64,000 nt of DNA, from assembly GCA_000708835.1 (NCBI GenBank), contig DF237220.1, positions 52,507 to 116,506 on the forward strand, given 5' to 3'. Below are positions 32,619 to 45,800 of this stretch, in pieces. Made by a program: the position numbers and the translations under genes. Within the stretch, counting starts at the first letter, position 1. Every line of letters starts with the position of its first letter. This DNA comes from Klebsormidium nitens. Its lineage: Eukaryota > Streptophyta > Klebsormidiophyceae > Klebsormidiales > Klebsormidiaceae. The notes under the pieces are model-generated. The model was not told the DNA's origin. It searched no databases and saw nothing but the letters and a program-made list of their open reading frames with translations.

Positions 32619-34290
32619 GCCTCTTTGCCATGATTCATGTTCCTGTAAAGGATGCTGTAACTGATTCGATATATCTAGAAATCTCAAAAGACAATTCGTA
32701 GAAAACAATTTGCTTTGTGTCTGTACTTGCGTCAGATCCAGTCTTTGCTCTATCACGAGCAAAGTACAGGAGTTGTTTAGCAGCATAATGTCGTGTCATG
32801 AGTAGGTTTTGGCGGGTGATGCACTTTTGAGCCGTCGAGAGAGGGTTCTTGCGATTGTTTGCCACGCTGGACTACCACACCATTATGTCAGAGGATACTA
32901 GGAGTGCGGTCGGAGAAGGAAAATAACCACGCGATGACATTCGGCAGGCCAGTGTCTAGAATTGAGAACCACTCAAATAACCATGCGATTCTGCAGACAT
33001 TGAATGTCATGTGCCATATATTGCCGGAGATTGCTGTTGCAGCTGAGCCGCCATATTCTGCTGTACAAGCCTGGCCGGGCTCATATTGACTACATCCGGC
33101 TGACTCATCTAGCACGTGCCTCCGACCGATGGCATGCGCTGCGCACTGAGCACGTTTCTGTCTACTACTAAGCGGCGGCCATATATGATGTAGAATCAAT
33201 ATTCGATCAGCATAATGATAGACGCGTCAGGATCATGGTAGACTATAATATACGATCATGCACATGGTAAGCCTGCGGCGCTTCACTGCAATGCGTTGGA
33301 TGAAATGGCAGAGATCCAATGGCCTCGCATTGGATCGAAGATCATATACATGCATGCATGTGATGGTACGCCAGCCCGGCGAGTCACAATTCATTGAACT
33401 TGTCTTTTGAGTGCGTCACGCAATATCCGATCATATGGGATCAAGTGCACATCATGTTGCATGATGCAATCAATTGAGTTACTACTAACAGACAATATAC
33501 AATTGCAGCATATGCATGAGTCAGAATTAACATACGATCGGATCAATGTGACAGCTGGCCCATGCCGGCTTCGACGCCTGATTAGTTAATTATGATAAAA
33601 CTGCATTAAGTTGTACATGATGTATCTCTTCATATGCAGGTTTCATTATTATGCTCGCGGTAAACAGCGTGCGATCATGCGACATGCAGTGCAATATACG
33701 GAGCATGGAGGTGCTACTTGAACATACGCGGGATCCGACGAGTCCGGACGCGATCCGATCCGGGCCCGGTGACGGCGGTATCCGGCCGCAAGATTGCATG
33801 TGCATGGGATTGAACTTCAGACTGAACCATTGACGCGTAATGACATGCCTAAAAAGGGTAATGATTAGCATCAACCTTTGACTTGAAGGTCTGCAAAAGT
33901 TAGCCTTTAAGGTTTTGCCTTACAGTGACGCGTAGCCTGCCCTTCTAATGTGAACGGCCACACCGATCTTGATCAAGGTTCTTCAAATTGAAGCTCAACA
34001 TCCCGGAATGCTTGACCACATGCGCAGTTGGCGCACTTTTCGAAGACAACGTCCTCTCCATCTTATACTCGAGATCAAAACTATCGTCTGTACAGTTAAA
34101 ATGAGTTTTTTGACGCGCTTGCAACACGTTTTCGTCTCTCATACTAGCTCTGTACCGTTATGTGTTGTAGCTTATACTTAACCTCGGGCAGTCAGCCGTA
34201 ATCACCTCTCACAAACAATTGCAATATCTCGTGGCGAAACGCCTCAAATCGAATCCGTCCGTATGTGCCCTGTATTAAGTTCTGCGCTCG
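32619..34290. other. Intergenic region between convergent demethylase and CSL genes
   Basis: About 1.7 kb of AT-richer sequence lies between two convergent stop codons. It contains many short GATCATATG/ATGCATGCATG-like alternations (for example 33340-33365 and 33420-33520). No convincing open frame, RNA gene or long repeat was seen on either strand. Confidence 0.5.
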
Positions 34291-37200
34291 TCAGCAGCCC
34301 AGCAGGTCCAGGCCTGCCACCAGGAACCCCGTTCCCTGCACCACGAGGAAGAGCGTATACCTCGTGTCGCCCACAGCCACGCCATACGCCGCTGCGCCCA
34401 GCATATAAGCGGCCATCCCCATCTCCGGCCCCTGCACCTTTCTCGCCGCCCAGAACCTTTTGCAGCTGGCCCACGTCACCCTCTGCCGCACCTGCTGCAT
34501 GGACGGCAGCCGCGAGAGCGTCCGCTCCAGCCGCTTCAGCGCCACCTCGCGGCCGCGGGGTGTCAGCAGCGACGCCGCGTCGCCCTTCCGCGGGGTGCCC
34601 CCCGGCCGTCTCCTGCTCGCGCTCGGACTCAGCAGAGCGCGCTCAGCAGCGCCCGACAGTTGCCGTTTCATCTGGGGGGGCAGGCTTGCGCTCCGGAACG
34701 CCCCCTTCTTGCCCCCCATCACGCTCGGCTCCCGCCCGGTCCTGACGGTCAGCCCCGCGGCGAGCGGCGGCAGGTCGTACGCCGCCAGCTGGTCGCTGCT
34801 CTCGCTGCCCGCGTGCACCACAAACGCGTCCACCGACTTGGCCGAGCACGGGCTGACCGAGTCCCCGTCGCGCGCCTCCCCGAGCGCGCCGTCTTCGACT
34901 TCGATACCCTCCGGCACGTCCTCCAGGCCGCCGTCCAGATCGTCGTCGAATTCGTCGGCCTCCTGCACGGCGCCCGTCTTGGCGGTGACCACCCAGTCGG
35001 AGGCGCCCTTGAAGCCGAGCACGCCGCTCACGATGGCCTGGAACTTGATGCGGTACAGCACGTTCTCAAACACCAGGAACGGCAGCAGCAGCGGCCACGA
35101 CCTGCCAGGGGGAGGGGATGGGTACTACGGTAAGTGACACTGGACATGAAAATGTGGATCCTCTTCCGTGATGTGCACATGATTAAAAATCGGGAGCGGG
35201 GACACTGAGACTCTACGAGGGTCTGCGAGGAGAGAGCAGCGACGAAAATCACTTTGAAGGCTAGCAAGGCTGAAGCGGACGTCGCTACGTTAGGCGACTT
35301 GCAACAGAGGAAGAAGTGCAAATATGTTAGGTGACTTAGAATCGAGGAAGGAGTGCAACTAAACCTTTGAAGTTTAGATGCGTAGCCAAAGAAAGCCAAA
35401 CGGCCGCCGGGGCGTAAGCGTTGGAAAGCTGATGTTGCGCCTCACCCGGGGTGCGGGAGCCAGTGCAGGAAGGCGAGGAGGAGGGGCATGGCGTAGACGA
35501 CGGCGGCGGGCACGGTGGCCTCGGGGACGAGCACGGTGGCGGGGAGCAGCAGGCAGAAGAGGGGGTACGCCGCGAGGGGGAGCACCAGGCGGCGCAGGCC
35601 GAAGAAGCACGCCAGCAGGTTGAACTTGTGCCACGCCGTCAGCGTGCGGGACGCCAGCGTGGAGCCGGCCGTCAGCAGGCACAGCCGCATGGGGCCTAGC
35701 AGGAGAGCGGGCGAAACAGGGGCTCAGAACGGGCTGGGGTATGGCAACTTCGAAATGTCATGAACAGGGTGTTTACAGAATGTCCGAAGCGGAGCCTGAC
35801 AGAAGCCTTTAGCCAAGGCCTTCCATTGTTGCGGATAAGACGCCCGCTCTTCTGTTCATACTTCCTACGTAGAATGAAGAACTGGAAGCTGACTTTCGGC
35901 TTGTCAGTTTTGCCATCGTAAGATCGTAAGACCAAAGACCAGAGTTTGCTGTCCAGGACTTTCCTATTCCCGGCCCATTTCCATGTCGGCTCTCTCACCT
36001 GCATACCAGCGGTGCTGCTGCTTGCAGAAGGCCACGTAGCTGGCGGGTAGCTCCGACGGCACCCGCACGTCGTTCAGGAACGTGAACTCCCAGCCGAGCA
36101 TGTGGGCGCGCACTGCCAGGTCCTGCACGGTGCACACGCAGAAGCGCTCAGTGACGAGGAACGGAGAGAACCATCGTACGTGGGGGTCCTTGTTGACGGT
36201 CCATGAGCAGATTGACGTTGCACAAGGAGAACCAAAGGTCCAAGTCTGAAGTTGTGCCCGAGGCCTGCTGCTGTTTCGCTTTCAGATTGGTCAATTCTGC
36301 AGGAAACGGCTCCTCCTGTGCCTGCCTTGCCTCTCCTCAAGCCCTCATCGACCAGAGCTGGGAGCCCGTGCTCCTTCCGTGTCCATACAGGGCCTTGTAA
36401 CTCGTTCGTCCAGACATCAAACCTTCCCCGCTGTCCTGTAAACTTTCCTCTTCTACCTGTCGTTGCTTTCCTGCCGTTTCCTTCTTCACACCACGAGACA
36501 TCCATCATCACCAAAAAGGTCCTCAGGTCCTTGCACGAACTGCTGAGCTCCTCCAGCGGGGCTGCAAAAAGTCTTGCAGCGCCAGCCAGCTCTTGCACTG
36601 CTCCTGAAGGCCTGTGTGCATGCTCACCATGTCCTCCACTGTGGTCCTGTCGTTCCAGCTGCCCGCGTCCTGCAGCGCCTGCACCCGCCAGACGCCGGCG
36701 GTGCCGTTGAAGCCAAAGAACTTGTTGAAGTGGCCCTGCACCTGCTGCTCCACCTCGAAGTGATACGCGAAGTGGATGTTCTGGAAGCGCGTCAGCAGGT
36801 TCTGCCGCGGGTTCACAAACGCCCACCGTGCCTGGCAAAAAGGGGCGACCTGGGGGTTCAACTGATGCCTGGGTGAGGTCCACTGAGGGCATCGGAGGTT
36901 TGTCTTTTGTTTTTTGTGCATATGATGCTTTCTGCTTCTCAGTGCTCGCACAGATTTGAAGGAGGATCAGAGCAACGTGAAGAGCACAGTGGTGCCGGCA
37001 ATTGGGTAACCCCATTACGGTGCGCTTGCTCCAACGGCCTATTGTGCAGCAACAGACCAGCACCTGGCTAGACACATCCGATAAGGACTGAGTTCCTGCG
37101 GCTCACCTGCACTAGCGCCAGCTTCGGCTGTCCCTCAAAGTGCGGAACTGTCCTCCGGAGGAAGTCGCTGGCTGGCACAAAGTCGGCATCCAGGATGGCC

Positions 37201-38740
37201 ACAAACTCGCAGTGCTTGGCGGAGGGGTCCTGCATGCCGTGTGCCAGATTGCCCGCCTTGTGCCCCGCCCGCACCGCGCGGTGCAGGTAGAAGATGGGGG
37301 CGCCCGTTGCGCGCCAGGCGTCTACCTCCTCGTGAATGAGCGCCTGCACGTCGTCCTGGTCGGAGTCGTCCAACACCTGGAGGAACAGGGCGAGGGCACT
37401 AGTTGGATATCAAAGGTGACGCTGACAATGTTACAGGTGTCAGATTGAAGTTGCCCAATCTGAAAATTTGCCAGATGTCAAAATAGGTAACAAACAAGAG
37501 GCGTTGCTGTCAACTGTACAGGTGTCAATGGCAAGTTGGACCAACCTGCAAATCTGACAGCTGTCAAAACCAGTTGACAATGACCGTCATACCATGACAG
37601 GTGTCGTTGGCAAATTGGTGTCTCTTGCCATCGACACCTGTGTTTTATTGCCATGACAGGTGTCTCTTACCACGATAAGAACACCAGCTTCTGTCGATGG
37701 AGAGTCACAATCCTTTGAATCTCAAAGACCAGCAAAAGCAAACCAGACGTGTTTTGTTCCAGACAGATTGCGTCCGTAATGACTATGAAGAGGAGGCCAG
37801 AAACATCAAGTCAGCTTTCATCAGGATCATTCTGGGTCTTGCCTGTATCACAAGCTTGTCTTGGGGCCAGTCCAGCCTGCACGCCGCGGTGATACTCTGA
37901 CGGTAGCACTCCCGCTCGTTGCACATGGGGATTTGCACCACCACAGCCGGCTCATACGCTGGCATGCCCACCACCGTCCCCTCGTCCTGAGTGGTGGCAG
38001 CTGCCACAGAAGGGGCACCCGCCTTCCCGGACCGCCGCAACCCGAGGTACACACCGGCCGCTACCAGCAACACCTTGTCAACACTCTGCAGCAAACAAAC
38101 AACTGTCAATGACGCGGCGAGGGCCTGTCTTGGATTATCAGGAGCTCTGTGGCTCATGTGACTCCGCGAAAACGATGGACAAGTCAGCCCCTCCCCGGGT
38201 CGCAATTGTTGAAAGAGTACAAGCTGACACCGCTTTTGTATGGGTCTGAACCGACTCTCTTAACCTGACATTCTCAGGGCACGTTGGAAAGCCTTCTTTC
38301 ACTGGAGAATCAGCTTCAAGTAGGATATTGCTGAAGCCAAGGAAGGAAGATACTTTGGTCCACCTGAGTCAAGTGCATCAGCATCAGAAAGCTGACCATG
38401 ACATAGAGTCGTCTACCAGAACAGTTCTTTCCCGATTGCCATGAGCCCCTTCATGTAAGACTCTTCGTACCTGGAGCAGGAACGCCCCCACCAGGAAGTT
38501 GAGCACTGGCTGCATCAGCGGCAGCACCCATCTCGTTCGGAACTCCTTCCAACCTCTCGATGCCGTGCCAGCATCAAGAGTACCGCCGTACACAAGGCGC
38601 GACAGGGCCCAACACAGCAACACAAAGAATCCCACTTGCAACCCTATGCTCTGAACTTTCCTAAAGTTCACGAGGTGTGCTCTCTTCTTGGGGGTTCCCT
38701 CTTCCTGTTGCAACCCAGCGTCAGTCTTCCTTTGCCCCAT
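34291..38740 (-). CDS. CSLA/CSLC-like family GT2 glycan synthase
   Basis: Seven minus-strand exons join in phase to 723 residues: 38740-38471, 38085-37843, 37376-37107, 36831-36628, 36122-35999, 35695-35446, 35101-34291. Transmembrane segments occur near the N-terminus (about 35-90) and in the C-terminal third. The cytosolic catalytic part has all processive GT2 signatures: Asp174/175 (VLDDS), DAD at 234-236, TVED ending at 328 and QQHRW at 364-368. The flanks match CSLA/CSLC ([20 protein letters not shown], final [15 protein letters not shown]). The enzyme uses a nucleotide sugar in the Golgi membrane. CSLC makes the beta-1,4-glucan backbone of xyloglucan and CSLA makes mannan. The ending favours CSLC or the algal CSLA/C ancestor; the product is not decidable here. 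Exon 2 ends at a GC donor (CAG|GCAAGA). The linker before the last membrane helices is far longer than usual and rich in Asp/Glu, then Ser/Arg. Confidence 0.9.
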
Positions 38741-39804
38741 TTTAGCGGGCGAAGGTGTTCCCAGATGGCAACCACCAAGAAATTGCAGCACGTATCAAGT
38801 GGCCATATGCCCGGCCCTCAGATCGCAAATAGCGGGTGGATTGCAAGTGCACAGGTTGGACAGGTCCCTGCTCTCTGAAGACTAGAGCCAAAGGACACTC
38901 GCTCCTGATCTCAAGATCTGCCTCTCTTCAGAGTTATCTGATGGGGGCAGCAATGCAGGAGCGCTCCGTGCCGTATCCACCAAAGTTGATTTCTTCACGT
39001 CACAATGCCAGATGAAGCGAGCATTATCAAGAAGAAAGTGGACAATGCCCGCGGCTTTGGCAGTGCCCTCTGTGTCCCAACGCCAATGCTCGTCATTGCT
39101 ATGGCCCTGTGTCACAATTGCAACCTCAAAGACTTCATGAAGAATCGTGATTCTAATTTCTAGAAATGCACGGATCAAGCCGGCCCCGGGATCCCCGAGC
39201 ATTCAATGATTTGATGAGTCAGAGGAGTCACATCCTCGCTACGCCCGACGCGTTGACTTCGAAAAATGAGGTTCCAACTTCTCCGAGCAAGGTTTCGAGT
39301 CCTGATCTTTGAATCGTCCGATTGACGACAAGTAAAACTTCGAACGGCTTCGGTGGTTTCTTTCGATCAGGAACTAGGTATTCTCCAGAGAAGTTGGAAC
39401 CCATTGAGCAGTCACTCAAATTTAGAAGGATCTTGGCTGTCCATTATACGATATCAGGATCTATGGTTGTATGATGAGCTATCGGTAAATGTTCACTTGA
39501 CGAATCGTCCATTTGGAACAGGAGACTTTGGATGGGCGGCTGCGGCATCGTGGATTGTCACGTGCGCAGCAACTTCGAATTTATATTTCTTGGTTCACAA
39601 GGGCCGTTAGATCACTGTGTGAGACCTATCGGACGGTCAGATGAACATCACTTGCTCTCAAGGTTGAAGGAAAGTGAAGCTGAAGATCGCGCCTACGGCA
39701 ATGTGGATAAAGCTTGAAATAGGTAACGCAATTTAATATTACCTATCCTTTGTAAATGGTTTGATAGATAAGACACTCGCAGCATTTTCTGGCGCTCAGC
39801 AACC
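38741..39804. promoter_or_regulatory. Divergent promoter interval between CSL and MFP1-like genes
   Basis: About 1.06 kb separates the two start codons. An inverted repeat, ATAGGTAA (39719-39726) with TTACCTAT (39739-39746), lies about 60-85 bp upstream of the MFP1-like ATG and could bind a dimeric factor or simply be chance. Short minus-strand open frames here show no family resemblance and were not called. Confidence 0.45.
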
Positions 39805-42800
39805 ATGGCGGCCAGCAATGTGGGTGTGCAGACACAGGGGACTACCTTTCGCGTCGCTGCTCCAAACTCTTCCTTCTCGCAGCATGTGCGGGGGACTGCG
39901 CTCGCTTTGCAGCCCCCATGCATCGCTGGCAGGCTGCGGAAATGGCCAAGTGGCAGTGTCAGCATTCAATGCAGCATGAAGCAGCGCAATCCAGCACCGG
40001 AGGGGAGACCGCTGGCCAGGAGGAGTCTCCTCGCAGCTGTGCTCCTCTCTTCTCAAGCTCTCGTGCTGGGGGCAGCTTCGGCCCGGGTCGTCCAAGAGGA
40101 AGAAGTGGCTGGTGCGTTCCATGGCCTAGCTGCCTGCTGTTTTGCAGCATTGGTCCTCTATACAAAGTGTGTCATATTGCTGCAATGCTGCACTGAAGCA
40201 GGGCCAGTGCACCATTGTAGCACTATTTTGGCCAGAAGCCCAGCTTTGCCAGCGAGCTTGGAGAGTTGGCATGACCATACTAGCGGGACCATGTGGTAAT
40301 ACCATTTGCGAAATGTTGTTTGATTTTGAACACACACAATGTTCAGAATATTGGTGGTATGAATGTGTGGTCCTGCGTTGAGCGGCAATGGCCACGAGAC
40401 CGACTCCATGAGGATGCAACACTGTTTTTTAAACTCACACTTGTTGCTCTGCCATATGGTAAGCTAAGATAAAACAGCATGTTGCTGACCACCACTTTTG
40501 AGGTTCGAGGACTTTTGGGTGCCCATTTAGGTCCAGTAATTTTGTCAAGTGCAAGTATCTATGAATTTCCGATTTTCCTGTTTGGAAGAGTGGCCGCCTA
40601 AACTCCTCTTCATTTACCGGGTCTGCCTGCAGCATCTGAGGAGACGAACCTGCAGATTGTCGCAGAGCAGTGCTGGTTGCGCATAATTGCCCTCTTCACA
40701 TGTAGTGGACTGACAGATAAGCTGTGTTTCAGGTTGCGGGGCGTTCACTGTGTGGGCTTCAGTCAACCCAATCATCGGGCCTCTATTTAGGATCCCCAGC
40801 CAGGTTTCCGCATATAGGTGTACTTTTATTGTCACATGTACACATGGCCTTCGGTGACAAGCCATAGTCGGCCCTCACGTTGTTCTCTTTTCTGTTTTCT
40901 CTACAGAATCTGAAAAAATGTATCGGGACTTTCTGCGAAGGATTGGGGAGCAGAAGAAAGCACACCCAACCCCGCCAGCCCCCTCAGTGGAGCCGCCTAT
41001 GGCCACAACAACTCCAACGTCCCCGTCACAGCCACTCCAAAGCGTGAAAGCTGAGGTGACCCGACCTGTAGAAACTCGGGAGAACCCAGAAAAGGCGGAA
41101 AAGGCAGCACCAAGCGAGGCGGCGGCGACAGAGGCGGACCCCAAGCCAGACTTCTTTGCGAAGGCCGCGTCGGCTGCTGCTGCAATGTTTGCCGGTGATA
41201 GCGCTGCGGACCAGGCCGCCGCTGCCCCCATAGCCGATGCAGTCTCAGATTCAGTGCCAGACACAGAGTCACTGGGGTCTCTGCTGTTGGACGCACTGTC
41301 AGCACCTGCTTCAGGAGGAGGACCCTCGCCGGAGGATGTGACACAGGGGGCAGCAGCGGCTGTCGGGGTGAGGGGGCCTTGGTGGACACAGCCTGGCCTG
41401 GACAGACGTTTGCCGCTGCAGCCAAACTTATTCTTACTAGAGGAATGTGCAGAAACAAGTATGCAAGGACACTGGCCAACGAAGACTGGTGATTGAACCA
41501 ATTTGATCTGCCGGTGTTCCTCTAGCAGCCCTATTCATGTTTTCATAAAGTTATGTTACCTGCCTCCAATTGTGATCATTAGTTGCAGGATGTCCTAATG
41601 CTTGACATGTGACCTGTGCCATATCTGCTTCTGTAAAACCAAGCGCCAAAGAGTGCAAACATTCGACCTTGCGCTTTTGCACCTGCAGGATACGGTAATC
41701 GGAAATGTCGGTGGCATCGCAGCAGCGGTGGCGGGCCTGGCGAGCGTAGTGTTGGGTTTCGCCCTCGTTTCTGAAAAGGCAGGCAGGAAGAAGGAGGCAG
41801 AGGAGGGAACCCAGGTGAGGCCGGCACAGCGAACTTCTGCCTGAAGTAAGGCTTTTTGGACACTCTAAGTTAGTGAAGACTCTCTCAGGCGAGTAAAGTA
41901 GTGAATTGGTCAATCTGGCAGGTCTTCCTATCATCAAGGATGTCCTGAGCCCTTGTCCCAACAAGGGTATGGCCGGGCTTCACATGTGCCTTACCCCTTT
42001 CGAGTTTAATCCTGAATCACAGTGTTGGTTGGAGTTCCTTCAGAGCGAGAAAGACGTTAGTCATAAGTAGGCACAAGAGGAAACCCTGGCTCTCTGTCAA
42101 TTGTTAAGTTGCTCCTCTCGAGCTCAAGTGGTTGCAGATAGAAAGCTGGGGTCTCAAAGCTTCTAATGCTTAGCAACTAATCCTGATCAATCAACACTAG
42201 AAGTCACTCCCCTACAGAAAGTGCTCCCAAAAGTAATGGTTGAAGAAATTTCCAAGTGGTTGGAGAACCAAACTAAAAGTCGCCTGCCAAGCTCAGCGTA
42301 AAAGGCTTCGGATCTTCACCAATTTCCACCGCGACTGATTCAGCCCGTCGCGACCAGACATTCTTTATGTCCTTGATCAAATATAAGCATTTCGTAGGTC
42401 CAATCCCGGCTGCAAGAGACCGAAGCGGCTGCAGCCGCAGAGAAGCAGCGGCTCGAAGGGGAACTCTCGTCGGCAAAGGCAGCAGCCGCTAAGGCTTCCG
42501 CACAAGCCTCCGAGAAGCAGACGGTGCTTTCGAAGGAGCTCGCGGACTTGCGCGCAGCGGAGGAGCAACTGCACAGGCAGCTGCGCAACGAGCAGGGCCG
42601 CGCTGCAGAATTGGAACAGGCCAAGGCTGCCCTCCAAGCGGATGTGAGGGAATCCTGCGAAGTGGTGCCGGCTCTCGCAATCCCGACGAAATTGAAGGGC
42701 ACGCATTTGATCGAGTACGAGTCCTGATGTGGCCTGGATGCAGAAAACAGACAAGAGTATTCTCGGCTGTTGCATGGAAGCGAGACAATGTAGTCCGCGC

Positions 42801-45800
42801 ACTTCCAATTTCTGAACAAGGATCGATATCTTGAGAGTCTGCTTGAAGGAGTCTATGTTGACTTGCCCCGTAGCGTCTCTTCGACAACGTTCCTTTCCAG
42901 TTTCCATGACAGTTTCCATGCGTTACTCCATAAACCGGGCCGACAATCTTCTGCGCTGCTGATAAAAAGAAGCAATACATCCACCGGTTTAGAGCACGTG
43001 TGACCAAAAGCCGTCAGAACGATGCTTGAATTGAGTGAGATGCTTCTATCCGCAGATTGAGGCCGGCTCTGCCAGAGAGAGCGACCTCCAGTCGCAGCTG
43101 GAGAGCGTGTCTGCGTCTCTGGCCGCGTCGAAGGAGGAAGGCGAGCAGGCGCGGCAGCAGATTGCGGAGCTGCGCTCCCAGATCAGCGACCTGGAGGTGC
43201 GCCTGAGCGCGGAGCAGGAGTCGTTGAAGTCGGTGTCGAACGACCTGGTCCAGAGCCACGCGCTGGTGGACAAGCGCGAAAAGGAGGTCGACTTTCTGCA
43301 GAGCGAGGTCGCGCAGACCACCGCCGCGCTCGAGAGCGCCCAGCAGCAGGCCGCCAGCCTGCGTACAGACGTCGCAGCGCGTGACAGCGCGCTCAACAAG
43401 GAGCGCAGCGTCTCATCCGCGGCCAAGTCGCAGGTGGGCGGGGTAGCTGCGCTTCAATCGCAGACTCTAGCTTCGGAGTAGCGCATGCAGCAGGATGTCG
43501 GCATGGCCTCTCTAAATCGTTTTACCATTTTGAACAAAAGGTCGGGTAATGAGCCAGCCGGCCGCTCGCAGCTGGTTGCGGAACACTTGCTCCAGTTTGC
43601 CAGAATAGCGGCAAGCTGTGCCGACGCTTGTATACCCATGCAGTGCAACCCTCAACTCATAGTCACCGCGTCGAGAGTCTGTTGGCAGTTGCAGGTCAGT
43701 TTAGTCCAGGACCGTCTGTTCCCGAGAAACACACCAGGAGCGACAATCTGGACGGTTGATATAGCCAGATACGACCAAGAGCTTCGCTAACGTGACCTGC
43801 GCGTTTCCGGCGCCAGGTGGAGGCGTCACAGCGTGCGCTGACGGCGGAGAAGGAGACGGTGGCGGGGCTGCGGGCGGGCGTGCAGCAGGCGTTGGCGGAG
43901 CTGGAGGGCCTGCAGGCGATGGTGACGGCGAAGCAGGAGGAGCTGCGGCGCGTGGTGGCGGCCGCGGAGGAGCAGGCGCAGGAGCTGCAGTTCCTGCAAC
44001 ACGCGCTCAGCGCGGAGAAGCAGGCCAGCGAGGGGCTCAGGTGACGCCCCGCGCACGCGCCGGCGAAAGCCCATCAAGAAATGGTTGCTTTTGAGAAGGG
44101 GTGCCGACTTGATCGGGACAATTGAGTCGGCAAGAGTGGCTAGTTTGGCTTTCGAAGGCACACAAAAGTCATCGAGTCTTTCATAGGCCTCAATTCAAGG
44201 TGTGAGCGTCCCCACATTCCATTTGCCAACATACCTGCCTGGATTCAATTCGAGGACGACTGAAGGGGCACATGGGTCGCTGGCTGGTCGCTGTCCACGG
44301 AGAAGTCAGCTTGTTGCTGCGTGGACCGATGCTATCAAAAGTCAATCTGCAGTTGTGGTCGCTCCTGCCGGTGGTCAGTGCACAGATTATGGAAATGAAA
44401 GCAGCCCGGCGTGTTTCTGGGTCGCCTTTCGCGCTCCCCTAGATTCCGCTCTGTTGTGTGACGCTCCGTCCCCCCTTTCTGTGCAGGTACGACGTGGTCA
44501 AGGCGGAATCCGCGCTTGCGGAGGAGCGTGCGAAAGTGTTCGAGCTGGAAGGCGATCTGGCGGCTGCGCGCGGCGAAGCAGGCAAGCTCAAGGGGCGGGT
44601 GACGGAGCTGTCGCGCGCGCTGGAGGCGGCCGAGGCCAAGGTGGAGAGCAACGCCAAGGTGCGCGCCGAGGCAGCGGGGCTGGTCAAGGCCGCGGAGGAC
44701 CAGCTCGCGCAGGCCAAGGCGCAAGTGCGGGCGCTGCGGGAAGAGGTGCGTGCGTGCAGAGTGGAGCTTTTCTTGGTTCGCTCGCCTAGGATGAACCCGC
44801 GTGGATTGCAAGTTTGCCGAGCGTCTCAGTTTCTATCTATCGCATTGGTGTGAGTGATCGTGGCTTTTATTCCTTGAAGACAACGACCCACCAGTTTATG
44901 CTGACTCGTGCTTCCCTGCTTCCTGCGGAGTTTCTAGGAATTGCAAGGGTCCTTGAAGGGGTCCGATACAAAGTTTTGGTGCCCCACTGGCTTGCGTGAC
45001 AGGACATTCTGGCGGCCGAGGTTGGGTAGATAGGACTCTGTAGCTTTTCCGGGGAAGCGACAGATTTGTGCAGCTGCGAAGACCTTGAGTCGGGACTGAC
45101 TAGTCATTTGATCAGACCAGCGTGTCTACTAGTCCTTGCTCTTCAAGTTCCGCCCCTCCGGGATTCTGTCTTTTCAGAACGGTGTGATCGAGGGCGCGCG
45201 GCAGCGGCTGGAGGATGGCCGCGCGCGCGACAAGCAGACGCAGGAGCTGCTGGCGGCGGAGCTGCAGGGCGAGACGAACGCCGCAGCCGCCGCGCGCAAG
45301 GAGCTGGGCGACGTGCGGCAACAGCTGGCCGCGGCGCTGGAGGCAAGCCGCGCTCCTAGACGGTCTTCTGTTACGTTGGATTGTGGAGGAGTAGAGCAGA
45401 CGATGTGCGATAAGAATATGGATGCGCCCCTTCTGTTGACCTCCTCGTTGGACAAGGGTCAACGTGAAGTAGCGTGTTCACCTTTTCAGAGAGGTCTCTC
45501 AATGTAGAAACGATGGTTCTGCAGCGCAGGCGTTGTCGCCGCATATGTGACTGGGTCAAAGCCTGGTGGCGGTAGGACTTTCAAGAAAATCAGCCTCCTT
45601 GGGACGGGCTTGTTGGTGGGATGATTTTTCTTCGTGGTCTTTAGGTGTGCTTGCGTTTTGACAGTTACCTGTTTGTGCGGATGCAGAAGCTGTNNNNNNN
45701 NNNNNNNNNNNNNNNNNNNNNNNNNNNNNNNNNNNNNNNNNNNNNNNNNNNNNNNNNNNNNNNNNNNNNNNNNNNNNNNNNNNNNNNNNNNNNNNNNNNN

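Noticed and set aside
34460-35137. 225-residue plus-strand open frame over the last CSL exon
   Set aside because: Antisense of GC-rich coding sequence; the minus strand continues the CSL protein to its conserved end.
39228-39419. 63-residue minus-strand open frame in the CSL/MFP1 promoter interval
   Set aside because: Short, without recognisable motifs, and inside a divergent promoter region.
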